A stretch of DNA of 64,000 nucleotides from Wolfiporia cocos (lineage: Eukaryota > Basidiomycota > Agaricomycetes > Polyporales > Phaeolaceae): contig JACCLO010000013.1 in the NCBI GenBank assembly GCA_029448655.1, forward strand, positions 1,860,001 to 1,924,000, written 5' to 3'. The number at the start of each line of letters is the position of its first letter. Positions within the stretch are counted from its first letter, which is position 1. The notes beneath the pieces are model-generated. The model was not told the origin of the DNA, did no database searches, and worked only from the letters and a program-made list of their open reading frames with translations. Positions 51,544 through 63,614 of the stretch are shown here, in pieces. Made by a program: the position numbers and the translations under genes.

Positions 51544-53184
51544 CCCGCTGTAGAGTGGCTGGAACCGAGACTACCGCTCTCTCCAAGCATCAGCCACACC
51601 ATCAGTCACGATCGCCGAGTTGCCGAACGCACGGCATCAGACGGCATGATGCTGCCGGTGCGCTGCAGCCGGTAGGTATCAGAAGCTGAGTTCAAATTTG
51701 CCGACTAATGTCCTACTGACACAATGCATTTTCCCCTCGGAAGATAGTCTCAAGTATAGTAAGGGTTTGATACGATTGTAGTATAGTCATAGTGCACAAA
51801 GCCCCATAATATTTGAACTAAAGCAATATGCGCAATTGCATTGCTATTGCGATTGCATATGTGGGCCAGTCACTTGGTCTGTAGTTTAGCAGTTCGCTTG
51901 TCCGCCCTGCCATTCCACAGGTCTTCCAGCATAGCTTACGGTATCATCCCGACATGAAATGTATGACACCTGTGCCAAGCTTTTGAGCGATTGTCGTGCC
52001 TGGGGCATCAGATTATAAGATAGTCCTCCGAGTACAAACTCATCAAATGTTCTAATACGTGACTGTTACGTGACATAGTCGTTACATTTCCAAATCGGCC
52101 CATCACGTAGGAGTTATCGGTCAAGCGCTGTTCTCATTAGTCCAAGTGCTTGCCCGTATCGCCACTTCCCATCTGTACGACACCGTCTATTCAGTTGGCA
52201 GCATGTATACTTCAATAAAGCTTATTGATGCCTACAATCAACAAAGCCACGATGGAGGGTGTGCGTGGTCGAATTCCGCCAAGATGTTATCCGGCAAAGC
52301 ACGATGTCCATGATACTATTTGTTGGCCCATGCCACCTGTCGTCCATCTAGTCCTCGACGGTAAGCATCCATGAAGCGCAGCGAGTGATTATAGTATCCA
52401 TATAGCACAACTAAATTATGTACATCTGCTGCCTTTGACAACCAAACGGGTGGATTGTAGCTTGCCAACATATCCTGAGGCAGCTGGTGTCTCTGTTTAG
52501 CTGCCAGAGCAACCTAGGACTACTGTCAATGTCATTGGTCGGTATTAATGGTTTAACTCACATTTCCTTATCCAAATCATTATCTTCCAGACATGCTCGT
52601 TCCAAGCTTGAGTGCGTCCCTAGATTTTTAAGGTTGAATAGACGTCGCCTGGGCATGAGTGAGTGCCAGATGGCCCGGGCGGTGCTGAGAGTGATATTGA
52701 TAAGACAATCTCAAATAGCTTGTTTTGGCGTTGACTGTAGTCCCTCCTGTGTAAATGCCAAGGCAATTCAGCAAAGGCAAGGATCAAAAATCCGCCCACA
52801 AGCGATTGTGCGGAATGCAATTTTCTACAAATCTGTGATTTCTGATTTTGGAGACTGTACTGCACAGAATTCGCATTAATTTTACAGTGATTCCGTCACA
52901 TTGCTTAGTCATCCTCTGATGAGTTTGTATGCACACTATCTTATTCAGATGCTGTCATCATGAAGTAGATACTCAAGAAGGCCACAACTTCAGGCCATAA
53001 GGCCTCTTTGTTTGGAGTGACTCGTGCGGTTAATCTAACTACGTCTGAAATTGATGTGTTATATTTTGTATTGCTGTACTGCAAAATGAGTAAATATACA
53101 ATCCAGATTAAATGGTACAATCCAAAACTCATACCGAGAGCTACAGCATCAAGCCTAGGGTTCAAACCCAGTGAAAGTACCTTG
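51544..53184. other. Intergenic, no gene recognised
   Basis: Low-GC sequence with short frames only (for example 52487-52879). No domain, splice structure or known repeat recognised. It lies between two solo LTRs. Confidence 0.5.
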
Positions 53185-53723
53185 TGTTACGGTCCGTACA
53201 ATCTCGTAGATTTTTGATGCCTCACTGGAGAAGAGGACTTAGCGTTCAACCGCATCGCTGTGCATATATTTCCAGGGTCCCCTGTTCAACCAGCGACCCT
53301 CGTTTCATGTACAACAGCCCTATGCCCATAGTCCTGTAGCGTATCAGGTTCTAGTGGATATCTAGTGTCTAACCACAGTACTTCTGCGTTTCAGCCACTG
53401 TTGCGCTCAACCGCAACGTTTCAGCTTAGTTATCGTAGCATACTAACCTTATGGACTTAGTGGTAGCAGTACCAAGGACACTATGACCCCGATTACTGAA
53501 ACGTAGTATAAAAACCCTGCTGTAAATACTGGTCGAGTTCCTCAGCTCGACCATGTTGAATTACAAGGATCCTATACTCATTCTCAAAGGCTTGCGCAAG
53601 TAAAAGCCTGCAGCTAGTATATCGACGCTCGACTCTGCTGAGTCCGACGAAGTAGTGTGCTACTTCATACGCTGAGTAACTCGACTTAGTTATTTCAGCT
53701 GAACGGATATTCGATCCGTAACA
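53185..53723 (+). mobile_element. Solo LTR (family 3, related to family 1), 539 bp
   Basis: Begins TGTTACGGTCCG and ends TTCGATCCGTAACA, with a perfect CCTTG duplication at 53180-53184 and 53724-53728. Internal blocks match degenerate copies at 1385-1530 and 2105-2290. Confidence 0.88.
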
Positions 53724-55542
53724 CCTTGTATCAGATCCTATCAGTAGCTACCCGATATGATCTGATACTAAAGTTGGACTCTTCATAGAATTCGCTATTT
53801 TTCTAGGTGCCCGGTAGTATACTAGAAACCACTGTAACGTACTGCAAGCTAGTAGAATAGCATTCCAATATACTACTAATTACCAGAAAATACCCAACGG
53901 CCCTGTCTGAAAATGTAGCGACTATCCCAAGATACTCGAACATACCAATATGCAGAGGCTCACTCAATCAGAGCATACTCGTCCATATCAGACCTCATTC
54001 TTTTAATTCCTTTAATCTATCAACAGCTACCAGAAAATACCAAAATCCACCGAATCCCATCTTATGAGTCTATGTATTACCATCTGCATCCACATTTTGC
54101 ACCGTACCAGAAAATATATGAACCTATCCTCAGAGCACTTGAGCATGTCAAAGAGAATTTGCAAATCTATCAGGGTGATCCTATGCATATATCAGGATCT
54201 ACTCGAGTTCATCACTCTGGAAAGTATGTGACTCACTCAAAAAAATGGCGCACATATGTTGGAAGTCAATGTGCTTGGCGCACGATGGTGTGATCGGAGT
54301 CACGCATCGATCGGAGTCAATAGTGTGCCAAGGCGGGCACGGCAGGAGTCGGGGGGCTGAATTCTTGACGTTCCGTGCATTTTGGAGGGGGAGTGGGTGA
54401 GGTGACCGTGAAGTTGAGCATGCCCCCTGCAGAAGTGTGAGCACATGCCCAAACGTGCCTCGCCAAGCAGGCGGCGAAGCAGATAAATAAGAAGCATCAT
54501 CTTGGGGCACATTCAAGAATGGGGGATGTACGCACCTCTGCAGTCTGTATCTACAGACGGAAATTATCAGAGACAAGCGCTGGGCATGCATATACTCACT
54601 GAACCTTGTTTCCTTTGCTGTGATCTGCATGAAGAAACCAATCTCCTCTATGATGACCATACCAGAGCTGCATATACCTTGGGAGATGGTGGAAGTATGA
54701 GGTAGAGATAAGAAAAATAGACAGACGACTCGAGACAGGAGTACTTGTACTATGACGCAATTGAGTGACCAACTCACGTGAGTGCTTGGACTTGCTGCTT
54801 GCAATGAGGTCGAAGTCCAAATTGCTGCCCACAAGACACTTTTTGACTTGATGTTGACTTGCAGTTATGCGACTGGACATCTGCTCGAAATGCTCAGACG
54901 CAACTTCTATTAGTCGAGTATATTTTTAATATATTAACTAGTATGTATGGGTATGACAAAAGTCTTGGCATCGGTGATCTGACTGCCCAGACTCTTGGCA
55001 TTTAGCTTTCAGTAGCTTCTGGTATAAATGGTTATCTCAATACATTTTTTGATATTCACTAGTATTTACTGATACACTAAGGATATGACGGCTTTTCACT
55101 GGGGTTCAAAACGCGCCATTAGGGTTTCAAACGCAGCATTAGGGTTTGCGGCACATCATATGGAGGTAGAGCAGCATACAGAGATTCTAACGCACAAACC
55201 CCGACTATTATAGATTCGAAACCTTACACGCCGCGCCGGAACCTCTAATGCAGCGCTAAGTACAATCCGGCCGCCATACGTATAGATACGGGAAGAGCCT
55301 GAATGGATAACTGCTGCTTAAAACATCAGTAGCCAAAGCGTGACCGACAGCTTGCACCTGACTTCAACGGAAAATACCAAGCGGGCTGCTGTAAAAACAC
55401 TAAGGCAAGATCTACCTGGATAGGCTTTCAAGTCAGCACCAATTCACACTGAACGCATCATCCACTCACACGTATACTAATAAGCAAGGGCCAGCTCCAT
55501 GGTCCCTGGCAAGCCCGCACAGCGACAGGAGAAATGGCTGGA
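53724..55542. other. Repeat-like, no intact gene
   Basis: AT-rich sequence with scattered frames. The longest (54199-54834, minus) lacks recognisable motifs. Two ATTAGGGTTT words occur at 55119-55147. This is probably transposon debris. Confidence 0.45.
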
Positions 55543-55975
55543 TCATAGCTCTCCCCCGACGTTGCGCACAACCCAACCAGCTACCTGTCGCCCAACGCTC
55601 TCCTCAGGCTCCTGACCAAACAGGTAGTATGCCGTGCGGTGCTTCACAAACACAGCGTATTGCGGCGCGTATTTGTATAACCCGGTAACGACGAGGGTCA
55701 GAACGGAATAGACGATACAGACTGCCCGTGTCGTGAGAGCATTATACTTCATGCTGGCGATGAAAGAAAGGTGGTGACATACGCATGAGTATCTTCTCCC
55801 AGCGCTCGAGAAGAGCGAGACCCGTAGTAGTCTCAAACAGTATGCGCTTCCGCCAGAGGAATGCGCCGATCGGGTTCGTTGGCGGTCGGTAAGGGATTGT
55901 GATACCGAATATAGCTGCCGCTGCGGTGGGCACCCGCCTCCAGGTTTCGGGAGACATCGCAGGAGTAGAAGACAT
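55543..55975 (-). CDS. Serine palmitoyltransferase small-subunit-like protein (copy B)
   Basis: Paralog of the gene at 46953-47580. Exons (minus): 55975-55783 and 55721-55543 with a 61-bp intron at the same position and phase; 123 residues. Signature: PYRPPTNPIGAFLWRKR, then LERWEKIL (copy A has MQPWEKVL), a hydrophobic helix CIVYSVLTLVVTGLYKY, APQYAVFVKHRTAYYLFG and a short tail. The Pro of the usual PWE motif is Arg here. It lacks the long disordered N-terminus of copy A. Using the earlier acceptor at CCAG would break the frame; the acceptor at GGGCAG restores it. Function is inferred from family resemblance only. Confidence 0.7.
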
Positions 55976-56399
55976 TATGGCGAAGGGTGCGTTGGACTCT
56001 AGAGCTAGGATAACGAGTGTATAAGTGGTTTCGTGGGTACTATGAGTGTCACCGAGTACTCTTCAGGGCGTTGATGTGTCGTATTACAGTACCAGATACA
56101 CACAGCACGGACAGAAACTAGCCAGTGACTCAATGAAACAGGTGGCTCGTGGAGGTCGTGGGAGAGATGGTCGGGCGTTCCAGATGAGGCAGTATTGTCG
56201 GGTCAGCACCTACCGCATAAGGAGATGTCCAAAAATAACGCATGCGCACAGCGCATATTGACCTCTTGCGAACTGGATTGAGGCACAAATTGGCATCCGG
56301 GATTCAAGCACACAAAGACAGTGGAACACTAATCTCATACACGAAGGGCTAGAGTAGTATAAAGTCAGTAACACCAACGAGTTGTAGTATTCCACGCCC
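55976..56399. other. Intergenic, no gene seen
   Basis: Promoter of SPT small-subunit-like copy B and 3' side of uS4m. No coding structure. Confidence 0.45.
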
Positions 56400-57515
56400 T
56401 CATTGTCGATTCTCCGGCATCCTTGCCAACTGGCTCTTACTCCGCATCCTCGGGCGAACTCTCGTATACCACTCCCATGCTGCACGAATCACCTCACCAT
56501 CCGCATCATAAGGTGTTGGGATTTCAGAGTATCCTGGCCGAGCCGTCGGATGCCGCACATAGATCGCGGAACATGTCGCGAATGAGGGCTCGATATACGC
56601 CGGGATGAAAATGAACGGCGAGGCATATGGTGGAAGGCTGAATGGCGTCAAATTCTTTTTGGGGTCTGCACGCTTCCAGTTCTTCGACTTTGCCGGGAGA
56701 ACCGCGTGCTTGGCCATATTAACTTCAGATGAGGAGGGTACAGCCTGCTCCACTGACTCGGAGTGGTCGGCTTCAGGATTTTCAGTATCTGTTGAAGCTT
56801 CCTCTTCAATAGATGTAGAGTCAGTGGCGGCGGCCTCGGAGTCCAGTTTGGGCGCAGCGCTTGGGCGCAAAAAGCGGATAGCCTTTGGGTCCACTGTGAT
56901 CATGTCGCCTGGGGCCAGCCTCGTGTTCGGGTTGGTGTGCTTAAGGGAAAGCTTAAAATCAAGGTGAGATAGTAATGTCGAACAGTACACACCTTCTTGC
57001 CGTTCAAGAGCACATCACCATGGATGACCAGCCTCCGCGCTTCATACACGCTATGAGCGAAGCAAGACCGAAAGACGATAACATCTATCCGCCTCTCCAC
57101 TTCGCGGAACATGAGACTGCCTACAGGTGCAAGGCCCTTCGCTGCCTCATTCTCCAGGCGCTTTGCTTCTCTGTCCGCGGTCTGGTCCCGGCGTGCCCAT
57201 TTGTTCATGGAAGCGGCATTCGCAATGCGTGAAGCCTGCGAGCGGACGTCAGGGAGTGTTTCCGGCAGGTACCAGCGCTTGAATATCTTCTCGTTGATGA
57301 AGTCGCCGTGGTACGCACGCAATAGGGCTTTCGACGCCCACCGCTGCTGGAAGAGACTTTTGGTCGAGGACGTGAAATCTGTCTCTAGTCTCTTTCCGCC
57401 TAATGAGCGTCTCCATAGGTTATAGAGATTTTGCGGGTGCCAGCTCTGCCCCAGCCAAGTTGAGCGATCAGCTGAAGGATGGATCACTCTTGCTTCAACT
57501 CACCATGCGCGGCAT
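56400..57515 (-). CDS. Mitochondrial small ribosomal subunit protein uS4m
   Basis: Primary rRNA-binding protein of the mitochondrial small ribosomal subunit (Nam9 type). Exons (minus): 57515-57504, 57445-56993 and 56951-56400; 338 residues. The first exon encodes just MPRM and is followed by SWHPQNLYNLWRRS, typical of fungal members. The S4 RNA-binding domain is RRIDVIVFRSCFAHSVYEAR..LVIHGDVLLNGKKV and is interrupted by a 41-bp intron right after GKK. An acidic fungal insert (about 210-250) and a basic C-terminal region (PPYASPFIFIPAYIEPS..WEWYTRVRPR) complete it. It is divergent from GCP2, 390 bp away. Confidence 0.92.
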
Positions 57516-57905
57516 AGCCCGCCTGATGCTGTACACGTTAGCATCCCGCATTCCGGATTGTCTAAATGGCGGGACCGCCGAGTTTCCGGCCTTCAGAGCA
57601 GTTCAACGTCGGTTTTCAGGCGAGCAAGAGTGTCTGACGTCTGAGCTGCTAAACGTTCGAGCCTTTAGGTCACGTGGTTGACGCGTCTGCGCTGAGCGCT
57701 TATGCGACATTCCCCGCGTGCTCGTCCGCGAGGTCTGTTCTGCTATTCGAACCATAAGCTCTGGACTCCTTACATTCTTAAGGCATCTTTGAATAGTCTA
57801 TATAGATCTAGCTGGACTTATACCATTGCCCTCAAGCCCTTCGTGCCGTCAGTCTCAGAATCCCACTGGCTTGAAGCGCTTGTTTCTCTCAACTGGTGGT
57901 TCGAA
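57516..57905. promoter_or_regulatory. Shared promoter region of uS4m and GCP2
   Basis: A 390-bp gap between two divergent start codons. Open frames continue upstream of the GCP2 ATG but look non-conserved. No TATA box was identified. Confidence 0.4.
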
Positions 57906-60900
57906 ATGGACCCATACAACCCCGGAACACGTACAGGTGTACGAAAAAAGCTAGGACTATCTACGCGAGAGTACACCAAGGTTAGTAGCCCCAACGTACG
58001 CTACTCATGATGCACTGTAGCTAGGATTAGGTTGCAGGCACTATTGCTTCTGTCCGGCGAAACCGACAGCATTCGGATGGTACTCCTGAAGACGATGTGG
58101 ATGAATACGGCGCTCCAGGAGGTCCAAGTGCTGGTGTGTACATGTCCTTTATCCGCCATCTGTATACATATTAATGGCCAAACTTCGCGGTAGGTGTTGA
58201 GGAGCCCTCTTTCATCGCGGAAACATCGTTTGTCCGCGCTCCGCTAAACTCTCGTGTCGCTCACGGCGCTACGGATTTGAGGAACAAGGGGAAAAAGAAA
58301 GGAAAGGGCAAGGCAAGTGCAAGTCTTGAGGGCGTGCCTATTGAGATTCAAGAAGCGCTGGTATTGGAAGACCTACTGTTCGTTCTAATGGTGCGACTGG
58401 CTTGTATTGAGTTACTTTGCTTATTTACTATTTCTGGACCTTGTGGTAGGGTATCGAAGGGACATATATCACCTACCATCCAGATTACTCTCCCGACGAT
58501 GACGATCCCATGCAAGGCGTGCAATTTGCTGCATCGCCAACTCTCGGTAAGCTTGGTGCATATTTATTCTTCAGATCGAACCCCCTATAACAGATCACTA
58601 GATCCATCGCTGCATGACCTTGTTGAGCGCATCTTGCCATTGGCGACGTACTACACTGCAATTACTTCATTCATCGAGCTTCGGAGCCATCTCGATTTCG
58701 GGCTGGTCAACCATGCTTTATGCGCAGCGATGCGCGATATGCTGAAGGTCCGTGTATACATTTTTGTCAGTCACTAACTTGCTCAGCTCGAGCACAGGAA
58801 TACCAAACACTGCTCTCACAGCTAGAACACGCATTTAATACTTCCCCGCAATTTACTCTGCAGAAGCTATGGTTCTATATGCACCCCACTCTGCATACGC
58901 TCTCCCTGCTCTATTTACTTACTACAGAGCTGGCCAACGCAGATGACCCCTCTGCTGCTCTATCTATCTCCGGATCTTCGAGCAGCTCTGACAGTGAGGA
59001 GGAAGCCCGAAATGAGGCGTTAGGTCTTGGTGGTGCAAAGCTCAAAGCGGTCCTTTCCGAGATCAACAAGGGCGTCGACAGCGTCTCAAGTGGCATACCC
59101 GTCAAGGGTGGCGAGGTGCTTGCGATTTTGTACGAGAGGATGCAGAATATGTCGGGTGACCCAGCCGCGCGTACACTCTACAGCTCATTGTTGCGCGCCG
59201 CCGGCAAGCCGTACGTTGAGATGATACAGGTGTGGATCCATACAGGGCGACTAGTCGACCCGTACGAAGAATTATGCGTGAAGGAGAGCAAGTTTATCGA
59301 TCGGGGCACGTTGGAGATAGATTACACTGACGAATATTGGGAACGACGCTACACGGTAGATACTGCATCGCAGCGTTATGCTACGCTTACGCGGCTGACT
59401 GATCTTCGATACTATAGCTCAGAGATGGCTCGACGCCGGGCGGCTCCTCGAAGCGACACCAAGCGGGAGTGCCACTGCCCCGGACAGCCGGTGGACGCCT
59501 GCCTGGCGGCGCATGTATCCCTGCTATTCTCGAGCGATGGAAACACAAGATGTTATTAGCGGGGAAGTATCTGAACGTCATACGGGAATGTGGCATCGAG
59601 ATTAGCAGGGATCCCAGTCAATCCGATGGGGAGATATCACTTGACAATGAGTTGTATGTTTCCTCATAATACGCGAGATTGTCGAGCTGTAGGCACTGAT
59701 ACAAGGGGACACACCAGATTGTACAAGTCCATCGATGAAGCTTACGCACACGCTAATCGGACTCTGCTTCAGCTGCTGCTACGTGATCAGCAGCTGATCC
59801 CTAGGCTGCGCTCACTCAAACGATTTTTCTTCCTGTCACAAGCATCATTCTTGACACATTTGCTCGATCTCTCCTCCATGGAACTGCGCAAGTCCGCCAA
59901 GTCCGCCTCGCTAGTGAAGCTGCAAAGTTTGCTAGATCTAGCTCTCAACACGGACACACAGGGTGAAGATGCCATGTTCCGCGAGGATTTGCGCATTACG
60001 ATGGCAACCAGTGGGCTGTATGAATGGCTGTTGAAAGTCGTCAGCGTCAGTGGGGCGCTGAGCGGGGAGGAAGGCGACGCTCTTCAGGGACATGCAAGCG
60101 AAGAACCAAAGAAAGAGCGCGAAAGGGAGAAGGATGACAAGAAACAGATGCTGGGTAAGTGCAAGGCCATCACACTTCAGTTGCTAGTTGACTGTCATAC
60201 AGCTATAGATGCATTGACGCTCGACTATAACGTGAAATTCCCACTGTCGCTAGTTATCTCTCGGAAGACCATTCTGAGGTATCAGCTTATCTTCCGCTTT
60301 CTGTTGCATCTCAAATACGTCGAACAATTGCTCACATCCATGTGGATCGAACACAAGTCATCTCCTTGGCGCCATCCTGCGCGACCGTCCGGAACAAGAC
60401 CCGAAGTTGACTCTCAAGTTCGGCATGACGAGGCTGAGGAATGGCGGAAGCGAGTGTTTTTACTCCGGGCACGGATGCTTGCATTCGTGCAACAAATTCT
60501 TGCGTTCGCGACATTTGAGGTACTGGAACCCAATTGGCGCAAGCTCGAGGGCAAGCTCGAGGCAGGCAAAGTGGAGACAGTAGATCAACTTCTCCGCGAC
60601 CATGTCGACTTTCTGGATACCTGCCTTAAAGAATGTATGCTAACAAGTTCCAGGTTACTCAAGGTACGGTATTATCCGTTCTCCCTAAACATTACTTATA
60701 TTCCCATAAAGGCGTTCTCTAGGCTCATTGTAACATGTTCAACATTCGCACTCTATTCGACATCGTTTACCAAGTCTGCCTTCCAAGCGCTCGCTGCGAC
60801 TGAGTCCGGTGAGGACAACCAGGCAATGATGAAGCGATGGGAGTTCCTAGCCAGATTTGAGACAAACTTCGACCATTGGTGAGCGAGATCCTCGACATCC

Positions 60901-61085
60901 GAATTCTGCTCATTTTTGTCGATGTTCAGGTTCAAGGTTTGTATCAGCACTCGATCAAACTACAAATATCTAACGGTGAGAGTTTCTAGGTTCACCTGGA
61001 TTGCGTCCAATTCTCCGCTTCCAGTGAGAATGTTTCACTTTTGCCTTTGGTCGTTCGTCTCAGCAGTATCAAGGCTGTACCATGA
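57906..61085 (+). CDS. Gamma-tubulin complex component 2 (Spc97/GCP2)
   Basis: Core subunit of the gamma-tubulin small complex that nucleates microtubules at the spindle pole body. Exons: 57906-57980, 58031-58133, 58194-58390, 58450-58546, 58602-58747, 58798-59355, 59418-59650, 59718-60154, 60203-60663, 60712-60878, 60930-60936 and 60990-61085; 858 residues. GCP2-type blocks in order: ALVLEDLLFVLMGIEGTYI, LVERILPLATYYTAI, SHLDFGLVNHALCAAMRDM, LQKLWFYMHPTLHTL, RLPGGACIPAILERWKHK, LLAGKYLNVIRECG, PLSLVISRKTILRYQLIFR, DQLLRDHVDFLDTCLKECM and HWFKVHLDCVQFSASSENV. Exon 11 is only 7 nt. The N-terminal start is the least certain point. Confidence 0.93.
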
Positions 61086-62217
61086 AGCTGTTGAGACTGG
61101 TGATGTCTGACCTGAACTCGACAATCTATCCATTAGCCGGCAGCAGGGTTGGGCTTGACCCCGGTTTGTCAAAGGGCGGGGTCAAGGCGTGATTTGTCCT
61201 GAACATGACATTGTGATTGGTTGATCGAGTGCCTTGAGTGGCGAGTCGCAAAGAGTGGGGAGCGGCAAAACCTGCGTGATGCTTATGTAACTTTCCCACT
61301 CGCCAAATGAGCCTCCTCTAATGACACACTGGCTGCAAACTGGTCAAATCCATGTATACTTACCAGGAATAGATTATATGGTGATAACAAGCCTTCCAGA
61401 TGTACTACTGATACTAGATATAACATTGAACCATCTCCAATCTCAGCAATTGTCATCAGTATCTAAGTTGCTGGTCCTCAACATGTTTGTGGCTGGTTAG
61501 ATGTGCTTATGGCCACAGTTAGACATTCTTATGGTTGCAATTAGATGCTCTTGCTCTTTTACAATATATGATTGTATACTGCAGCAGCAGGCTCAGTACA
61601 GGGGCAGTTGTGAAAAGCACAGTGACAACATATATTTTATATGTGAGAAGGAGCAAGGCATTGATACACCCGCCATAGCTCTGAGCACAGAATAAAAGCC
61701 CCAGCTGGGTAGACAGCACAGGAGGAATTCCAGCCGAAGATGTGAAGCCACAGGTAGCTAAGTGTCCAACTGATCAGACATGAAATAGAAGTGTTAAAGG
61801 AGGTGCAGTGGCAATCATTACACAGAATTGAAGGATGGTGGGAGAAAATCATTAAAACAGGCAAACTTCTGATGGGATTGTCAAGAAGACTGATTGCCCA
61901 CTGGGACTGTCAATATGAACAATGTCCTTCTGGGGCCTTCTTCTGACAATCTACTTCGGATCACAAGCAATGTTCCCATACCAGCAGTAGCCCCACATCA
62001 AGAGAGTGACATTATTGTGATGGCAGGTCCTCAGAAGACCTTCTTCCACTGGCCCTCAATTCAACTTTCACCATGCCAGCTCCCTCAGCCACAGCTGGTC
62101 TAGCAACTATCTCTCCCCTGAGATCACTGCTACCAGTCTGCACTGTGCCAAATCTCACACTCAAGGCTATTGACAGGCCTGCTCTGATGATCTAAGCTGG
62201 TATAAATGGCAACCTGA
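61086..62217. other. CpG-poor repeat-like sequence, no gene
   Basis: From about 61300 on, CpG is nearly absent and TpG/CpA is rich. Short frames show no domains. Likely decayed transposon DNA. Confidence 0.5.
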
Positions 62218-62423
62218 TGTTGGAACATGGATTTGCTGAGGCCGAGCTTGCGCGTGCCTGAACATCGCGCGCACGTTGGGAGCCAGGTATCGTGTAGCTG
62301 GAGGGTGAAACCGGTATATAATAGCTCAATTTTATGTATGGTACCTCACGCGATTGCCCTATGGGCATCGTTACACCTGTGGACAAACGTGCTCGTTGAA
62401 CCGATGTTTTGATTGCTCTGACA
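62218..62423 (+). mobile_element. Small solo LTR or TRIM-like element, 206 bp
   Basis: Second copy of the element at 6736-6933. It starts TGTTGGAACATGG, ends TTGCTCTGACA and is flanked by exact CCTGA duplications (62213-62217 and 62424-62428). It carries a TATATAA box. Confidence 0.85.
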
Positions 62424-62449
62424 CCTGAGATGTCCACTGACCAGCCATG

Positions 62450-63156
62450 TGTTACGGGTCGAATACCCGTTCGTATATTTGAGTCGCGAATATAGATCGT
62501 TCTTCTGCACGTAGGCACGTCGCCGTATGCAAGGCAAATACTCGTTAGATGCCTTCGGGTCCTAAGTGAAGTCCTTAGGAGATCGGTTAATATCCAATGC
62601 GCGTTAGAGGATATAATCTGTTCAAGTGCGAGTCGAATAGAGTATAAGACTTGCCTAAGTCCGAGAAGTCAGTGTGCACTTCGAGGACTTAGTCGTTCGG
62701 TTGCTCGAGTGAGAAATACTGAGCGTAGTTTCCTACGTTTGAGAACGAGTATAAGACTTCTTGTTTATACAACAAGGTCGAGCTGAAGAGCCTCGACGGT
62801 AAGTACATGAGTTTTTATACTACGCTAGGTTTCAGGGGTCAAGTCTGTCCCAGATGTCACCGATACTATCTACGCTATAGTCCCAAACGTCTGATAAGTA
62901 TGGAGTGATATATCTGAGACGATAGATAGGAATGATGGCGGTTGAACGCCATCTATCAGCTAATAAACGATGAACATGAAACGGTGGCAGGGTTGGATCT
63001 GCCAAAGATGAAACGAGCCCTATAGACTAGTACAACTGGGGATGCGCCCAGTAAGATCACGAGTAGCCAGGGGGCTGGTTGCGCAACAAGTCCCTGTATC
63101 GTATTCACCCCATGGTGAGTTCTGTCAATATTCAAAAAATCAAAATAACCGTAACA
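62450..63156 (-). mobile_element. Solo LTR (family 1), 707 bp
   Basis: Inverse orientation to the copy at 50457-51543. It starts TGTTACGGGTC and ends GGTTATTTTGA-type sequence followed by GTAACA on the plus strand. Perfect CCATG duplications lie at 62445-62449 and 63157-63161. It lacks the family 2 insertion and so shows the pre-insertion state. Confidence 0.88.
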
Positions 63157-63231
63157 CCATGTCTTGTGTGACAGGAGTTTGTCCACACTAATGCTTGGCA
63201 ATTCCTCCATGCCTCCAACTGCTACTGACCT

Positions 63232-63614
63232 TGTCACAAGCCGATTTCTTTTGCCTAGCCAACGACTAGTGACTAGAGCCTAAACCCTATCTTATCTAAG
63301 TGCACGCCTACGCAGTCACGTGCCAAGACCCCAATCACCCCATCACGTGTTGCCAAACCCCTGGACACTCTGAACCGTGTACCTTACACCCATTATAGGG
63401 TTACCTACACTACAAACGGACTATTAGCTTACATAATAACTATACAGCAGCCAAACATGTACAAACAGTAGAATAGCATATATACTGGCCGACGAGCAGG
63501 GTAGCACCCCAGACTCGTCTTGGCCTTATACGCCTTGAGTAGCCTCAGCTCCGGAATACGCTTTCACGTGAGTAATATTCCCCTGAGTAGTTGCTTGAAG
63601 TGTTGCTTGTGTCA
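63232..63614 (-). mobile_element. Solo LTR (family 2), 383 bp
   Basis: Inverse-orientation copy of 50839-51210. On the plus strand it starts TGTCACAAGCC and ends GCTTGTGTCA. Flanks GACCT (63227-63231) and GGCCT (63615-63619) agree at four of five bases. Confidence 0.8.

Noticed and set aside
53140..53185. tRNA gene around GGTTCAAACCC
   Set aside because: A B-box-like word is present, but no A-box at the right distance and no acceptor-stem pairing were found.
54199..54834. 211-residue minus-strand frame
   Set aside because: Cys/Ser/His-rich translation without domain or splice support, in repeat-like DNA between transposons.
55119..55147. Interstitial telomere repeat (TTAGGG)
   Set aside because: Only two TTAGGG words occur, spaced by other sequence in a roughly 20-bp duplication. 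There is no telomeric array.
55722..55782. Copy B as a frameshifted pseudogene
   Set aside because: The apparent frame break arises only if the first CCAG acceptor is used. The acceptor at GGGCAG restores the family sequence.
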